A DNA stretch of 64,000 nt. Source: Alphaproteobacteria bacterium (GTDB taxonomy: Bacteria; Pseudomonadota; Alphaproteobacteria; UBA8366; Aestuariispiraceae). A model generated the notes under the pieces. That model was not told the origin of the DNA. It did not search any database and was given only the letters and a program-made list of their open reading frames with translations. The position numbers were made by a program, and so were the translations under genes. This document shows, piece by piece, positions 51,637 to 60,126 of the stretch (position 1 is its first letter; every line of letters starts with the position of its first letter). Location: NCBI GenBank assembly GCA_024743195.1, contig JANSXE010000006.1, forward strand, positions 62,001-126,000, read 5' to 3'.

Positions 51637-52125
51637 TCAGCCCTCCGCCAGTTCCGCCAGCGCCTCGTCCTCCAGGCGCCACCGGCGCACGTCCTCATAG
51701 AGACCGCCGGGAACCTTGTCGAAAAAGTCCTGGCCGGCCGCGTCCCCGCGCCCGACTTCCGTGACCAGCGCCCGGCACTTGAGCGCCGCCGCCCGTTTCG
51801 CCGCCGCCTGCAGCAACAGCCGGCCGACGCCGCGCTCGCGCGCGCTCGCCATCACGTAGAAATCGCCGAGCCACAGGGTCCGGGCGCCGCTGTGCGGCTC
51901 GAAGGCCCGAGACAGGGTGACATAGCCGAGCGCCCGATGATCGCGGTCCACGGCGATAAACGCTTCCGACCATCGGTCGGAGCCGAACAGCAGATTGGCG
52001 AGCGCATCCTTGTCGACGCCCTCGGGCGGGCGGTCGATCGAATCGGCCAAGGCCCGGGCCATGCCGGTCAGGACGGAGATGTCCCGGTGCAAGGCCGGGC
52101 GCACGGTGATGTCGCGGATGGACAT
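51637..52125 (-). CDS. GNAT family N-acetyltransferase
   Basis: 162 residues, single GNAT domain. Acetyl-CoA binding is marked by YVMASARERGVGRLLLQAA near 92-110; N-terminal strand ITVRPALHRDISVL. The acetyl-group acceptor is unknown; the adjacent ALVTEVGRGDAAGQDFFDKV is typical of small-molecule acetyltransferases. It starts at ATG 52125 and ends 98 bases before the start of argC on the same strand, so it might share that transcript as the first gene. Confidence 0.85.
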   Translation of the reverse strand: MSIRDITVRPALHRDISVLTGMARALADSIDRPPEGVDKDALANLLFGSDRWSEAFIAVDRDHRALGYVTLSRAFEPHSGARTLWLGDFYVMASARERGVGRLLLQAAAKRAAALKCRALVTEVGRGDAAGQDFFDKVPGGLYEDVRRWRLEDEALAELAEG

Positions 52126-52212
52126 GAGAACGGCTTCGCTATTGAGAATTCGCGGGGCCGCAAAGCTACGCCGAACGGGCCGCCGGGGACAAGCGTCCGG
52201 ATCGCGCAGCCC

Positions 52213-52254
52213 CCCGTCAGGCCGACGCCGCCCGTCAGGCCGACGCCCCCGTCA
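52213..52254. repeat. 18-bp tandem repeat over the DUF2061 stop
   Basis: CCCGTCAGGCCGACGCCG is followed by a copy ending in C and then a partial third CGTCAGG. The DUF2061 gene's TGA (TCA on this strand) lies in the third copy, again a repeat at a gene end. Confidence 0.75.
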
Positions 52255-52551
52255 GGCCGCTACAGAGCGCAGCGCGTCCCGGACGGGCCGCGCCGCATTC
52301 GCCGACGACGCCCCGCGTTCGGCCGCGCGACGCCAAGCCCGCTCATGCAGCGTGTAGGCGACGGTCTGAACGGCGGGTTCGATCAACCCGATTCCCAGCG
52401 CGAGGGCCCAACTCCCGCTCAAGGCATAGGCGACGGCCATCGCCACCACGAGATGCATCACAGCGTAGGTCGCCGTCTTCGCCAGCGACAGACGACGCGG
52501 CGCGGCGATCGGCAGTCGATCGACGATCCACGTGATTGAAGTCCGGCGCAT
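52252..52551 (-). CDS. DUF2061 family small membrane protein
   Basis: 99 residues. MRRTSITWIVDRLPIAAPRRL is followed by two TM helices (about 28-62) and HERAWRRA, as in DUF2061 proteins, sometimes found fused to sulfate transporters or phosphotransferases; function unknown. ATG 52551 is favoured because AGAGGA lies nine bases upstream; GTG 52560, in frame, abuts the same site. The basic tail (RPVRDALRSVAA) may be extended by the tandem repeat. Divergent from the PPOX-type flavoprotein. Confidence 0.83.
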   Translation of the reverse strand: MRRTSITWIVDRLPIAAPRRLSLAKTATYAVMHLVVAMAVAYALSGSWALALGIGLIEPAVQTVAYTLHERAWRRAAERGASSANAARPVRDALRSVAA

Positions 52552-52590
52552 CAACTTCACTCCTCTTTCGCTCCGTACCAGAGATAGTGC

Positions 52591-52601
52591 GAGTCGGACT
52601 C
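52591..52601. promoter_or_regulatory. Paired GANTC sites in a divergent promoter region
   Basis: GAGTC-G-GACTC is a perfect palindrome made of two GANTC motifs (the CcrM methylation sequence of alphaproteobacteria) in an AT-rich divergent region. A palindromic TTGCAA follows at 52604-52609. Whether methylation controls transcription is unknown. Confidence 0.4.
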
Positions 52602-52722
52602 ATTTGCAAATTAGAATTACTATAGATTATGAGACGCTTTGCCCGAGCGTCGCGACGGTTCTAGGATGTGCGGGCGTCGCGCCGACGGGCGGGCGCGCCA
52701 TCCGACGGAGTCCCGACCCACC

Positions 52723-53349
52723 ATGAGCCGGATCGACAGCGAAACCGCCCTCGAAGCGCTCTACGGCGCTCCGTCCCGCGCCTCCCTGGTCAAGGAAAGC
52801 GCCGTCCTCACGCCCGAGTACCGGCGGCTGATCGAAGCCTCCCCCTTCTTCGCGCTGGCCACTGCGGGACCGGCGGGCCTCGATTGCTCCCCACGCGGCG
52901 AGTTGGGCGGTGCGATCCATATCGAGGACGAGGCGACCCTCTTGCTGCCCGACCGCAAGGGCAACAACCGGCTCGACAGCCTGCGCAACATCGTGCGCGA
53001 TCCGCGCGTGGCGCTCTTGTTCCTGATCCCTGGCTCGGGCACGACGCTGCGGATCAACGGTCGGGCGGAGATTCACGCCGGCGCCGAGTTGCTCGCGCGC
53101 TTCGCGGTCGATGGCAGGCCGCCGCGCAGCGTCGTCGTGATCCGCATCGAGACGGTCTATTTCCAGTGCGCCCGGGCGATCCTGCGCGCCGAGTTGTGGA
53201 ACCCCGAACGCCATATCGACCCGAAGACGCTGCCGACGCCTGGAGAGATCCTGCAGGAACGCAGCCTCGCCGACCCGACGGGCGAGCGGATCGACGCCGC
53301 CGCCTATGACGCCGAATGGCCGGGCCGGGCCGCAAAAAGCCTCTGGTAA
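52723..53349 (+). CDS. PPOX-type FMN flavoprotein (MSMEG_1061-like)
   Basis: 208 residues of the pyridoxamine 5'-phosphate oxidase fold. FFALATAGPAGLDCSPRGEL, LLLPDRKGNNRLDSLRNIVR and VALLFLIPGSGTTLRINGRA are the FMN-binding blocks. The family is annotated as FMN-dependent PPOX-type flavoproteins with unknown substrate. ATG 52723 was chosen; the 28 residues upstream in the same frame are not family-like. GGAG lies about 13 bases upstream. It is divergent from DUF2061 and its stop is four bases from the end of the convergent acetyltransferase. Confidence 0.85.
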   Translation: MSRIDSETALEALYGAPSRASLVKESAVLTPEYRRLIEASPFFALATAGPAGLDCSPRGELGGAIHIEDEATLLLPDRKGNNRLDSLRNIVRDPRVALLFLIPGSGTTLRINGRAEIHAGAELLARFAVDGRPPRSVVVIRIETVYFQCARAILRAELWNPERHIDPKTLPTPGEILQERSLADPTGERIDAAAYDAEWPGRAAKSLW

Positions 53350-53353
53350 GCCC

Positions 53354-53821
53354 TCACGGGCCGGCGTCGAGCGCAAGCTCCAGCAGCGGCAGAAACCGTC
53401 CGGCGATCGAGCCGGAGGGCGCCTCGCCGACCCGCACGGCGCCCATCCGGCGATAAAAGGCTTCCGCGTGGGGATCCGCCTCGATGCGCATCCGCCGGAT
53501 CCCGCGCCGCCGCGCCTCGCCGACGGCCCAGTCGAACAGCGCCCGGCCGACGCCGCGCCCCATCGCCGCCGGCTCGACATAGAGCAGCATGAGGTCGCAG
53601 GGGTCGCCCGCCGCCGCGATCTGCGCCACGCCGAGAAGATCGCCCGGCGCCTCCTCCGCGACGGCGAAGACGCCGTCCAGGACGTCCTGCGGGCGGATCG
53701 TCAACTCCTCGCGGCACGCCGCCATGAACGCGGCGTCGTAGCCCCAATGAGCCTTCGAGCGCAGGCAAAGCGCCGTCAGGGCGGCCGCCTCCTCGTCCTG
53801 GGCTTTGCGGATGCAAATCAT
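53354..53821 (-). CDS. GNAT family N-acetyltransferase
   Basis: 155 residues, single GNAT domain. The acetyl-CoA loop MGRGVGRALFDWAV follows the strand CDLMLLYVEPAA near 80, and RRMRIEADPHAEAFYRRMGA near 115 is the C-terminal part of the fold. Acceptor unknown. ATG 53821 is the only good start. It lies head to tail with rpsI upstream on the same strand, but the strong rpsI terminator at 53896-53924 should keep transcription separate. Confidence 0.85.
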   Translation of the reverse strand: MICIRKAQDEEAAALTALCLRSKAHWGYDAAFMAACREELTIRPQDVLDGVFAVAEEAPGDLLGVAQIAAAGDPCDLMLLYVEPAAMGRGVGRALFDWAVGEARRRGIRRMRIEADPHAEAFYRRMGAVRVGEAPSGSIAGRFLPLLELALDAGP

Positions 53822-53895
53822 GGCGCGACTTTAAGGGGCGCCGACAAAGCGCCAAGCGCCATTTTCGTCGGTCAGAAGGGCCGGCGGCCAAGAAA

Positions 53896-53924
53896 AACCC
53901 GCGGGAGACGATCTCCCGCGGGTT
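53896..53924 (-). terminator. Intrinsic terminator of rplM-rpsI
   Basis: A perfect 13-bp stem (AACCCGCGGGAGA / TCTCCCGCGGGTT) with a CGA loop. On the minus strand it ends in GGGTTTTTC, giving a T-tract directly after the stem, 30 bases past the rpsI stop. Confidence 0.92.
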
Positions 53925-53953
53925 AATCCGGCGCCGCCAGGATTCGGAAGCGC

Positions 53954-54463
53954 TTAGCGCTTCGAGAACTGGAAGCTGCGGCGCGCCTTCGCGCGGCCGT
54001 ACTTCTTACGCTCGACCTTACGATCGTCGCGGGTCAGGAAGCCGCCCGGCTTCAGGCTCGCGCGCAGGGCGGGCTCATAGGCCACCAGCGCGCGGCTGAC
54101 GCCGTGGCGCACCGCGCCGGCCTGGCCCGACAGACCGCCGCCGGAGACCGTGCACATCACGTCGAACTGGTCGGCGCGCTCGGCCGCCTCGAAGGGCTGG
54201 CGCACGATCATCTGCAGGGTCGGCCGCGCGAAATACTGGCCGAGCTCCTTGCCGTTCACCGTAACCTTGCCGGTGCCCGGCTTGATCCATACGCGCGCGA
54301 CCGCGTTCTTGCGCCGGCCGGTCCCGTAGGCGCGGCCGAAGGCGTCGATCTTCGGCTCGCTGTCGACGGCGGCCGCGGCCGCGGCGGCCGCCGGGCCCCC
54401 GGCGCCGGCGACGGCGTCGCCCAGCTGCGACAGATCGGTCAGGGTCTGGGTCTCGTCCGCCAT
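53954..54463 (-). CDS. rpsI: 30S ribosomal protein S9
   Basis: 169 residues. The S9 core begins [18 protein letters not shown] and has [20 protein letters not shown] and the conserved basic end [17 protein letters not shown]. The roughly 35-residue Ala-rich N-terminal extension ([15 protein letters not shown]) is seen in alphaproteobacterial S9. It binds 16S rRNA, with the C-terminal tail reaching the P-site tRNA. The start is ATG 54463, one base after the rplM stop, with a GGAG ribosome site inside the rplM end. Followed by an intrinsic terminator. Confidence 0.97.
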   Translation of the reverse strand: MADETQTLTDLSQLGDAVAGAGGPAAAAAAAAVDSEPKIDAFGRAYGTGRRKNAVARVWIKPGTGKVTVNGKELGQYFARPTLQMIVRQPFEAAERADQFDVMCTVSGGGLSGQAGAVRHGVSRALVAYEPALRASLKPGGFLTRDDRKVERKKYGRAKARRSFQFSKR

Positions 54464-54464
54464 C

Positions 54465-54929
54465 TCAGTAGCTCCGCTTGTTCTTGGCGTTGCGCGCGCC
54501 GATGTCGAGCGCGACCGGCTGCTGCGCCTCGTGCGGGTGCTCCGCGCCGGCGTAGACCCGCAGGTTCTTCATCTGCTGCCGGCCCAGCGGACCGCGCGGC
54601 ACCATGCGCTCAACCGCCTTCTGGACCACACGCTCCGGGAAGCGGCCGTCGAGCACCTCCGCGGCCGTGCGGCTCTTGATGCCGCCGGGATAGCCGGTGT
54701 GCCAGAAATAGGTCTTGTCGTTGCGCTTGCGGCCGGTCAGCCGGACCTTGCCCGCATTGACCACGATGACGTTGTCGCCGCAGTCGATATGCGGGGTGAA
54801 GCCCGCCTTGTGCTTGCCGCGCAGGATCTTGGCTATCTCGGCCGCCATGCGGCCCAGCACCAGATCTTCGGCGTCGACGAGGTACCAGGTCTTCTCGACC
54901 TCGGACGCCTTCATGGAATAGGTCTTCAT
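54465..54929 (-). CDS. rplM: 50S ribosomal protein L13
   Basis: 154 residues with [20 protein letters not shown] near 15, [19 protein letters not shown] near 50 and [18 protein letters not shown] near 107, all L13 signatures. It is an early-assembly protein on 23S rRNA. ATG 54929 lies after AAGGA; the longer frame to 55049 is not conserved. It forms the universal rplM-rpsI operon. Upstream lies a good promoter (-35 ATGTCA, -10 TAAAAT, 17-base spacer on the minus strand). Confidence 0.97.
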   Translation of the reverse strand: MKTYSMKASEVEKTWYLVDAEDLVLGRMAAEIAKILRGKHKAGFTPHIDCGDNVIVVNAGKVRLTGRKRNDKTYFWHTGYPGGIKSRTAAEVLDGRFPERVVQKAVERMVPRGPLGRQQMKNLRVYAGAEHPHEAQQPVALDIGARNAKNKRSY

Positions 54930-55087
54930 CGCCCGGTCCATTCCTTGCCTGAAACAAAAGGACGGCGCGCGCCGCGTCGACGCGTCCGTCCCACCAGCGC
55001 GGGTTTTATCCCTACCGCCCGGGCCGGTCAAACCCTTTCTCGTGCACACAATTCGTAAAGCTTCTTGTAAAACAGCACGTTACACCT

Positions 55088-55105
55088 GCGGTATCATTTT
55101 ACCGC
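55088..55105. promoter_or_regulatory. Inverted repeat over the rplM promoter -10
   Basis: GCGGTA-N6-TACCGC surrounds the TAAAAT -10 of the rplM promoter and the expected start of transcription. It could be a repressor site or an RNA hairpin at the 5' end. Confidence 0.4.
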
Positions 55106-55124
55106 GAAAATAACCGACTGACAT
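55096..55124 (-). promoter_or_regulatory. Promoter of rplM-rpsI
   Basis: On the minus strand ATGTCA (55124-55119) and TAAAAT (55101-55096) are 17 bases apart in a strikingly AT-rich patch. The leader to ATG 54929 would be about 160 bases. Confidence 0.6.
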
Positions 55125-55185
55125 AAAGGCGAAAATCGCGCCGGCGGAATCAACCGCAATATCTCCTTTAAATCAAAAGGTTATG

Positions 55186-55623
55186 CTATTTCCGCGCGGC
55201 GTCCGGCGGCACCGAATAGGTGCCGGCGACGTGGGCGACAGGGGCTTCGTCGGGATCGTCGGCGCCGAAGATCACCACCTCCCCGACGCACAGGCGCCGG
55301 CCGGCCTTGAGCAGCCGCGCCTCCCCGATCAGGTCCATCTTGCCGGGTTTGGAGAGGAAGTGGATCGTCATGTCCGTGGTGACGGCCAGCGACACGGGGC
55401 CGACCTCGCTCATCACCGCGATGTAGAGCGCGAAGTCGGCGAGCGCGAACATGGCCGGACCGCTGATCGTCCCGCCGGGACGGATCGAGACGTCCGAATA
55501 GGGCAGCCGGCAGCGCGCCGTACCCTCCCCGATCTCCTCCACGACGAAGCCGAACAGGTCGGCGAAAGGCGCGTCGTCGGCCAGGATCTCATCGAGCTGG
55601 GCGCGGGACAGATGTGACGGCAT
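55186..55623 (-). CDS. PaaI-type hotdog-fold thioesterase
   Basis: 145 residues, single hotdog domain. VSIRPGGTISGPAMFALADFALYIA near 45-70 is the active-site region of PaaI-like acyl-CoA thioesterases, followed by TTDMTIHFLSKPGKMDLIG. It probably hydrolyses an acyl- or aryl-CoA thioester in the cytoplasm. ATG 55623 is clear. It lies upstream of the rplM promoter on the same strand; it is divergent from the enoyl-CoA hydratase, which suggests a common CoA-ester context. Confidence 0.85.
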   Translation of the reverse strand: MPSHLSRAQLDEILADDAPFADLFGFVVEEIGEGTARCRLPYSDVSIRPGGTISGPAMFALADFALYIAVMSEVGPVSLAVTTDMTIHFLSKPGKMDLIGEARLLKAGRRLCVGEVVIFGADDPDEAPVAHVAGTYSVPPDAARK

Positions 55624-55831
55624 CGACGGCGGCTCCGGTTACGGTCGGGGGGCGGCCCGACGGGGCGATGAGGAACGGGCGGCGGGATTGTGGCGCGCGG
55701 CGCCGGGCGAGGCAACGCCCGCCGCTCCCTCCCTCCGCTCCGACCCGGCGCCCCCGGCGGACGCCGCCTCGACGGACGGCCGGCGGCGCGATATGGTTCC
55801 CGGCGCATCGTCCGAAGGAGGAGCCGCGCCC

Positions 55832-56644
55832 ATGTCCGCCGTCGCCGAGAGCCGAAGCCCCGAGACCCCGATCCTGCTGCGCCGCGACGAGGGGCCGGTC
55901 GCGCGCGTAACCCTGAACCGGCCGCAGGCCTATAACGCGCTGTCCGTCGCCCTGATGGAGGCCGCGCTGCGGGAGCTTCAGCAGATCGACCGCGACCCGG
56001 CCGTCGCCTGCGTCGTGATCGAGGGCGCGGGCCGCGGCTTCTGCGCCGGCCACGACCTGCGCGAACTGCAGGGCGACCCCTCGACGGAATTCCGGGAGAA
56101 GACCTTCTCGCTGTGCTCCCGGATGATGCAGGCCGTGGTCGGGCTGCGCCAGCCGGTGATCGCCAAGGTGCACGGCATCGCGACCGCCGCGGGCTGCCAG
56201 CTGGTGGCGAGCTGCGATCTGGCGCTCGCCGCCGCGGACGCGCGCTTCGGCACGCCGGGGGTCAATATCGGCCTCTTCTGCTCGACGCCGATGGTCGCGC
56301 TCAGCCGCGCCGTCCCGCGCAAGCAGGCGATGGAGATGCTGCTGACCGGCGACATGATCGACGCGGAGACCGCGACCGCCTACGGGCTCATCAACCGCGC
56401 CGTGGACGGCGGGCCCGAGGCGCTGGAAGAGGCCGTCGTCGCGCTCGCGTCCAAGATCGCGGACAAGTCCTCCAAGGTCCTGAAGACGGGCAAGGACGCC
56501 TTCTACCGTCAGATCGAAATGGGGCTCGCCGACGCCTATGGCTACACGTCCGGCGTGATGGTCGAGAACATGGGCTATCGCGACGCCGCGGAAGGCGTCA
56601 GCGCCTTCCTGGAGAAGCGCAAGCCGGTCTGGACGGGGGAGTGA
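55832..56644 (+). CDS. Enoyl-CoA hydratase/isomerase family protein
   Basis: 270 residues, crotonase fold. [19 protein letters not shown] near 25, [15 protein letters not shown] near 65 (oxyanion-hole loop) and [20 protein letters not shown] near 115 mark the family; the [13 protein letters not shown] stretch near 148 resembles the ECHDC3-like subgroup. It acts on an acyl-CoA in fatty- or amino-acid breakdown; the exact reaction is uncertain. ATG 55832 has AAGGAGGAG upstream. The CoA-binding-domain gene follows almost without a gap. Confidence 0.88.
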   Translation: MSAVAESRSPETPILLRRDEGPVARVTLNRPQAYNALSVALMEAALRELQQIDRDPAVACVVIEGAGRGFCAGHDLRELQGDPSTEFREKTFSLCSRMMQAVVGLRQPVIAKVHGIATAAGCQLVASCDLALAAADARFGTPGVNIGLFCSTPMVALSRAVPRKQAMEMLLTGDMIDAETATAYGLINRAVDGGPEALEEAVVALASKIADKSSKVLKTGKDAFYRQIEMGLADAYGYTSGVMVENMGYRDAAEGVSAFLEKRKPVWTGE

Positions 56645-56652
56645 GCGCGGCC

Positions 56653-57183
56653 ATGAAGGCGACGCACGCCGCATTGCACGCCCCGGTCGACGCCGACCAC
56701 GCGGCCGATCGCTACGCCGACGCCTATATCCGCGACATCCTGCGGGACGTCCGCACGATCGCCCTGGTCGGGGCCAGCGCCAACTGGAACCGACCCAGCT
56801 ATTTCGCGATGAAGTACCTGCAGCAGAAGGGCTATCGCGTGATCCCGGTCAATCCCGGCGCGGCCGGCCAGACGCTGTTGGGGGAGACGGTCGTCGCCGA
56901 TCTGCAAAGCCTGCCCTGCCCGGTCGACATGGTCGACGTCTTCCGCAGGTCTGAGGCCGCGGGCGCGATCGTGGACGAGGCGCTGGCGCTCCACCCGACG
57001 CCCAAGGTGATCTGGCTGCAGCTCGGCGTCGTCGATCATGCGGCGGCCGCGCGCGCCGAGGCGGCCGGCCTGCGGGTCGTGATGAACCGCTGCCCGAAGA
57101 TCGAGTTCGCGCGGCTTTCGGGCGAATTGGGCTGGAACGGGATCAACACCCGGGTCGTAACCGCGAAGAAACGCTGTCTCTAG
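56653..57183 (+). CDS. CoA-binding domain (YccU-type) protein
   Basis: 176 residues of the small CoA-binding fold: [23 protein letters not shown] near 30, [10 protein letters not shown] near 57 and [13 protein letters not shown] near 115, then NRCPKIE (conserved Cys). Homologues include YccU; the physiological role is unclear, possibly a CoA-ester or acylation sensor. Two starts are possible: GTG 56641, overlapping the hydratase stop as GTGA, or ATG 56653 with GGGGAG at 11 bases; I prefer the latter slightly. Coupled expression with the hydratase suggests a common CoA function. Confidence 0.85.
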   Translation: MKATHAALHAPVDADHAADRYADAYIRDILRDVRTIALVGASANWNRPSYFAMKYLQQKGYRVIPVNPGAAGQTLLGETVVADLQSLPCPVDMVDVFRRSEAAGAIVDEALALHPTPKVIWLQLGVVDHAAAARAEAAGLRVVMNRCPKIEFARLSGELGWNGINTRVVTAKKRCL

Positions 57184-57194
57184 CGGGCGCGCGC

Positions 57195-57389
57195 TCAGAG
57201 CAGGCAAAGCACCCCGTAGCAGCGCGCCAGCCCGAACCGGAACACGGCCCACAGCATGACGTCGAGCAAGAGACAGCCCGCCAGGAACCAGGCGATGGTG
57301 CGCCCGGTCAGCCGCGGCGTGCGCGCCGCCTTCGGCTTGGCGACGCCGGGCGTCGGGCCGGCGGCGCGACGGCGTTTGCTCTCCCCCAT
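57195..57389 (-). CDS. Small single-pass membrane protein, 64 aa
   Basis: 64 residues: a basic N-terminal half (MGESKRRRAAGPTPG, KPKAARTPRLTGR) and one TM helix (TIAWFLAGCLLLDVMLWAVF, about 30-49) ending in RCYGVLCLL. Orientation would put the basic part in the cytoplasm. No family is recognised. It has an excellent ribosome site (AGGAGGGG) four bases before ATG 57389, and it is divergent from the FemAB-like gene with a 36-base spacer. Small proteins of this kind are often missed by gene finders. Confidence 0.65.
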   Translation of the reverse strand: MGESKRRRAAGPTPGVAKPKAARTPRLTGRTIAWFLAGCLLLDVMLWAVFRFGLARCYGVLCLL

Positions 57390-57425
57390 GTCCCCTCCTG
57401 ATCGCGGCGGCGCGCGGCGCGGCCG

Positions 57426-58379
57426 ATGACCGAACTGCGCGTCGATTGGGACCAACCGGGCGCGATGGGTCAAGAGGGTTGGGACGCGCTCCTCGCCCAA
57501 TGCCCGCGCGCCAACCCGTTCCAGAGCTGGTCCTTCGGCGCGGCGACGGCCGTCACCCATCGAAGCCGCAATCGGCGGGCCGTGATCCTGGCCGGCGCCC
57601 GGCCGATCGGCCTGATGCAGGTGACGGAGCGGCGCTACGCCGGCTGCTTCACCTTCGCGCAACTGATCCGCGGCCCCCTTTTCGTCGGCGGGCCGGAGAC
57701 GGCGGCGGCGCTGCCGCTGGTGCTCCGGCTTCTGCGCCGAGACTACCGGCCGAGCCGCCTGTCGGTGCTGGCGCTGACGCCGGAACTGGACGAGGGGCCG
57801 CTGGCCGACGCCTTCCTGAAGCAGGCCGGCTACAACCGCGTGAAGACCGGCTACAGCTCGGCCTGGCTCGACCTGACGCCGAACCAGCGTCTGTTGCGCC
57901 GCGGTCTGCGGCACAATTTCCGAAACCAGCTCAAACGGACCGAAGAGGAAGGCGCGCTCGAGATCGCAATCGGCGGCGATCCCGAGCGCGACTGGCTGCT
58001 CGCCCGGCATCGGGAGCATCGCCGGGCCGGGCGCTACACCGGCCCCAAGCCGGAACTGCTGGCCGCGCTGCCGATCGAGGAAGTGCTGGCCCTGACCGCG
58101 CGCCCCGTCGGCGCCGGGCCCGACGCCCCGCCGATCGCCGGCGTCCTCTTCCTCCGGCACGGCCGCACGGCGACCTACGAAGTCGGGTGGAGCGGCGAAG
58201 AGGGGCGCGCGACGCACGCCCATAACCTGTTGCTCTGGCGCGGGCTTCTGGAGCTCAAGGCGCGCGGGGCGAGGCGTCTCGACCTGGGCGGTTTCGACGA
58301 CGCGGACGCCGGCGGGGCGGCCCATTTCAAGCGCGGATTGGGCGGCGAGCCTTTCACGCTGGCCGGGACTTTCGTATAA
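57426..58379 (+). CDS. FemAB/GNAT-like acyltransferase
   Basis: 317 residues resembling the peptidoglycan-bridge FemAB-type and COG2348 proteins that use aminoacyl-tRNA or related donors: [19 protein letters not shown] near 30, [20 protein letters not shown] near 140 and [19 protein letters not shown] near 260. Function cannot be fixed; polysaccharide or lipid II modification is possible. It is followed by hisI 44 bases later on the same strand. ATG 57426 is the first start and no better one is seen. Confidence 0.75.
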   Translation: MTELRVDWDQPGAMGQEGWDALLAQCPRANPFQSWSFGAATAVTHRSRNRRAVILAGARPIGLMQVTERRYAGCFTFAQLIRGPLFVGGPETAAALPLVLRLLRRDYRPSRLSVLALTPELDEGPLADAFLKQAGYNRVKTGYSSAWLDLTPNQRLLRRGLRHNFRNQLKRTEEEGALEIAIGGDPERDWLLARHREHRRAGRYTGPKPELLAALPIEEVLALTARPVGAGPDAPPIAGVLFLRHGRTATYEVGWSGEEGRATHAHNLLLWRGLLELKARGARRLDLGGFDDADAGGAAHFKRGLGGEPFTLAGTFV

Positions 58380-58423
58380 GCGGCCGGTTCGCACCCGCCC
58401 ATTCCGCCGTCCGGAGGCCCGCC

Positions 58424-58843
58424 ATGCCCGCCCCCCTCGCCGACCCCGACAGCCTGAGCCGCACGGCGTTGGAGACCGGCGCCGTCTTCGCTCCGCGCTT
58501 CGACGCCGACGGGCTGATCCCGGCGATCGCCCAGGACGCCGCGACGGGCGAGGTGTTGATGCTCGCCTACATGAACGCCGACGCGCTCGCCCGCACGTTG
58601 GAGACGGGCGAGGCGCACTATTGGTCGCGCTCGCGCCGCGAGATCTGGCGCAAGGGCGCGACCAGCGGACAGATCCAACGCGTCGAAGAGCTGCGCACCG
58701 ATTGCGACCAGGACGCACTCCTGCTGCGGGTGACGGTGGGCGGCGACGGCGGCTGCTGCCACGTGGGCTACCGCGCCTGCTTCTACCGGCGGGTCGGCGC
58801 CGACGGGGCGTTGCAGACGACGGCGCACCCGATCGGCGGCTGA
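58424..58843 (+). CDS. hisI: Phosphoribosyl-AMP cyclohydrolase
   Basis: 139 residues, the normal size of single-function His[20 protein letters not shown] near 42, [19 protein letters not shown] near 64 and the metal-binding [11 protein letters not shown] plus GGCCHVG near 107 are diagnostic (catalytic Cys residues near 90 and 108). It opens the imidazole-precursor ring in step 3 of histidine biosynthesis. The other his genes are not adjacent. ATG 58424 was chosen on family length; upstream is the FemAB-like gene. Confidence 0.94.
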   Translation: MPAPLADPDSLSRTALETGAVFAPRFDADGLIPAIAQDAATGEVLMLAYMNADALARTLETGEAHYWSRSRREIWRKGATSGQIQRVEELRTDCDQDALLLRVTVGGDGGCCHVGYRACFYRRVGADGALQTTAHPIGG

Positions 58844-58848
58844 CGCCC

Positions 58849-60102
58849 CTACTCCGCCGCCGCGGCGGCGCGCGCGCCCCGGTCGGCCGGCAGGAACAGC
58901 ACGGCGAGCACCGCGACGGCCGCCAGCGCGGCGAGGCCCAGCAGGATCGCGGTGAAGTCGCCGGTCCACTCGCGCCCGTACTTGATCATGAGCACGCCGA
59001 TCGGCCCCGCCCCGAAGGCCAGGACGAACTTGACCCCGAAGGCGAGGCCCTGATGGCGCGCCGGCGCGAAGCGCGCCAGCATCAGGTTCTCCGCCGGCAG
59101 GGCCGAGGAATTGACCACCACCAGCGCCATCGCGGCCAGGATCAGCGCCATCTCCCCGAACTGCGCCATGATCAGGAGCAGCGGACCCATGACGAGCCAG
59201 CTCACCCCATAGACCAGCTTCAGCGAATAGCGGTCCGCGAGCCGCCCGCCGACAAGCTGCATCACCGCGCCGACGCTGTAGACCGCGCCCACCGCCAGCC
59301 CGATCCGCCCGATGTCGCCGCCGAGCCAGCCGCGCGCCTCCTCCTCGAACAGCTTGGGCAGGGCGGCCTGCGTCGTGGCGTAGATCAGGCCGATCGCGAA
59401 CATCGGGAACAGAAGCGCCGCGAAGGCGAGGCCGTCGCCCCGCCCGTCGCGCCCGCCGGCGGCGCCGGCCGCGGCGCTTGCCCCCTCCACCACCCGGCCG
59501 GTGCGCAGGTGCCAGACGAGCGCCAGCCCGACCGCCACGCAGGCGAGGCCGGGCGCCAGGAAGGCGCCGCGCCAGCCGACGATTTCGACCAGGAGGCCGG
59601 TCAAGGCGCCCGCCGCCGCCGCACCCAGGCCGCCGAAGACGCCGTTCAGCGCCAGCTTCTGACCCGTCGCCCCGGCCGACGTTCGGATCAGCCAGGAAAT
59701 GCCCACCGGATGGTAGATCGCCCCGAACAGCCCGATCCCGGCCAGCATCACGCCGAGCATGACCGGCTCCGAGGCGAAGCCGCAGGCGGCCGTGGCCGCG
59801 CCCATGCCGAGGAACATCACCGCCAGCATCCCCGGCGCGCTCCACCGATCCGCCAACCGGCCGGCGGGCAGGGCGGCCAGCCCGATCAGCGCGCTCGCCG
59901 GGGTCCAGAGCGCGATCAGCGCCTCGTAGTCGCTCGCCGTCCAGTCCTGGGCGATCGCCAGCACGAGGGTGAAGTACATCGCCGCGAAGTAGTGGAACAG
60001 AAAATGGCCCGCCGCGCTGTAGGCCAGCGCCCGGCGGCCGCGTCTGGCGGCTTCGCGACGGTCGGAATCGATTCTCATGGGCGGCGAGGATGGGCCGCCC
60101 AT
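58849..60102 (-). CDS. MFS transporter
   Basis: 417 residues with twelve predicted TM helices and the MFS loop motif PAGRLADRWSAPGML near 77 and its second-half counterpart VGGRLADRYSLKLVY near 285. The cargo cannot be assigned; small-molecule export or organic-acid uptake are both possible. Two starts are possible: ATG 60102, preceded by GGGAGG, and ATG 60078, eight codons later; I use the first. It is convergent with hisI. Confidence 0.88.
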   Translation of the reverse strand: MGGPSSPPMRIDSDRREAARRGRRALAYSAAGHFLFHYFAAMYFTLVLAIAQDWTASDYEALIALWTPASALIGLAALPAGRLADRWSAPGMLAVMFLGMGAATAACGFASEPVMLGVMLAGIGLFGAIYHPVGISWLIRTSAGATGQKLALNGVFGGLGAAAAGALTGLLVEIVGWRGAFLAPGLACVAVGLALVWHLRTGRVVEGASAAAGAAGGRDGRGDGLAFAALLFPMFAIGLIYATTQAALPKLFEEEARGWLGGDIGRIGLAVGAVYSVGAVMQLVGGRLADRYSLKLVYGVSWLVMGPLLLIMAQFGEMALILAAMALVVVNSSALPAENLMLARFAPARHQGLAFGVKFVLAFGAGPIGVLMIKYGREWTGDFTAILLGLAALAAVAVLAVLFLPADRGARAAAAAE

Positions 60103-60126
60103 CGCCTCCCGGCAAGAGCCATAAAG

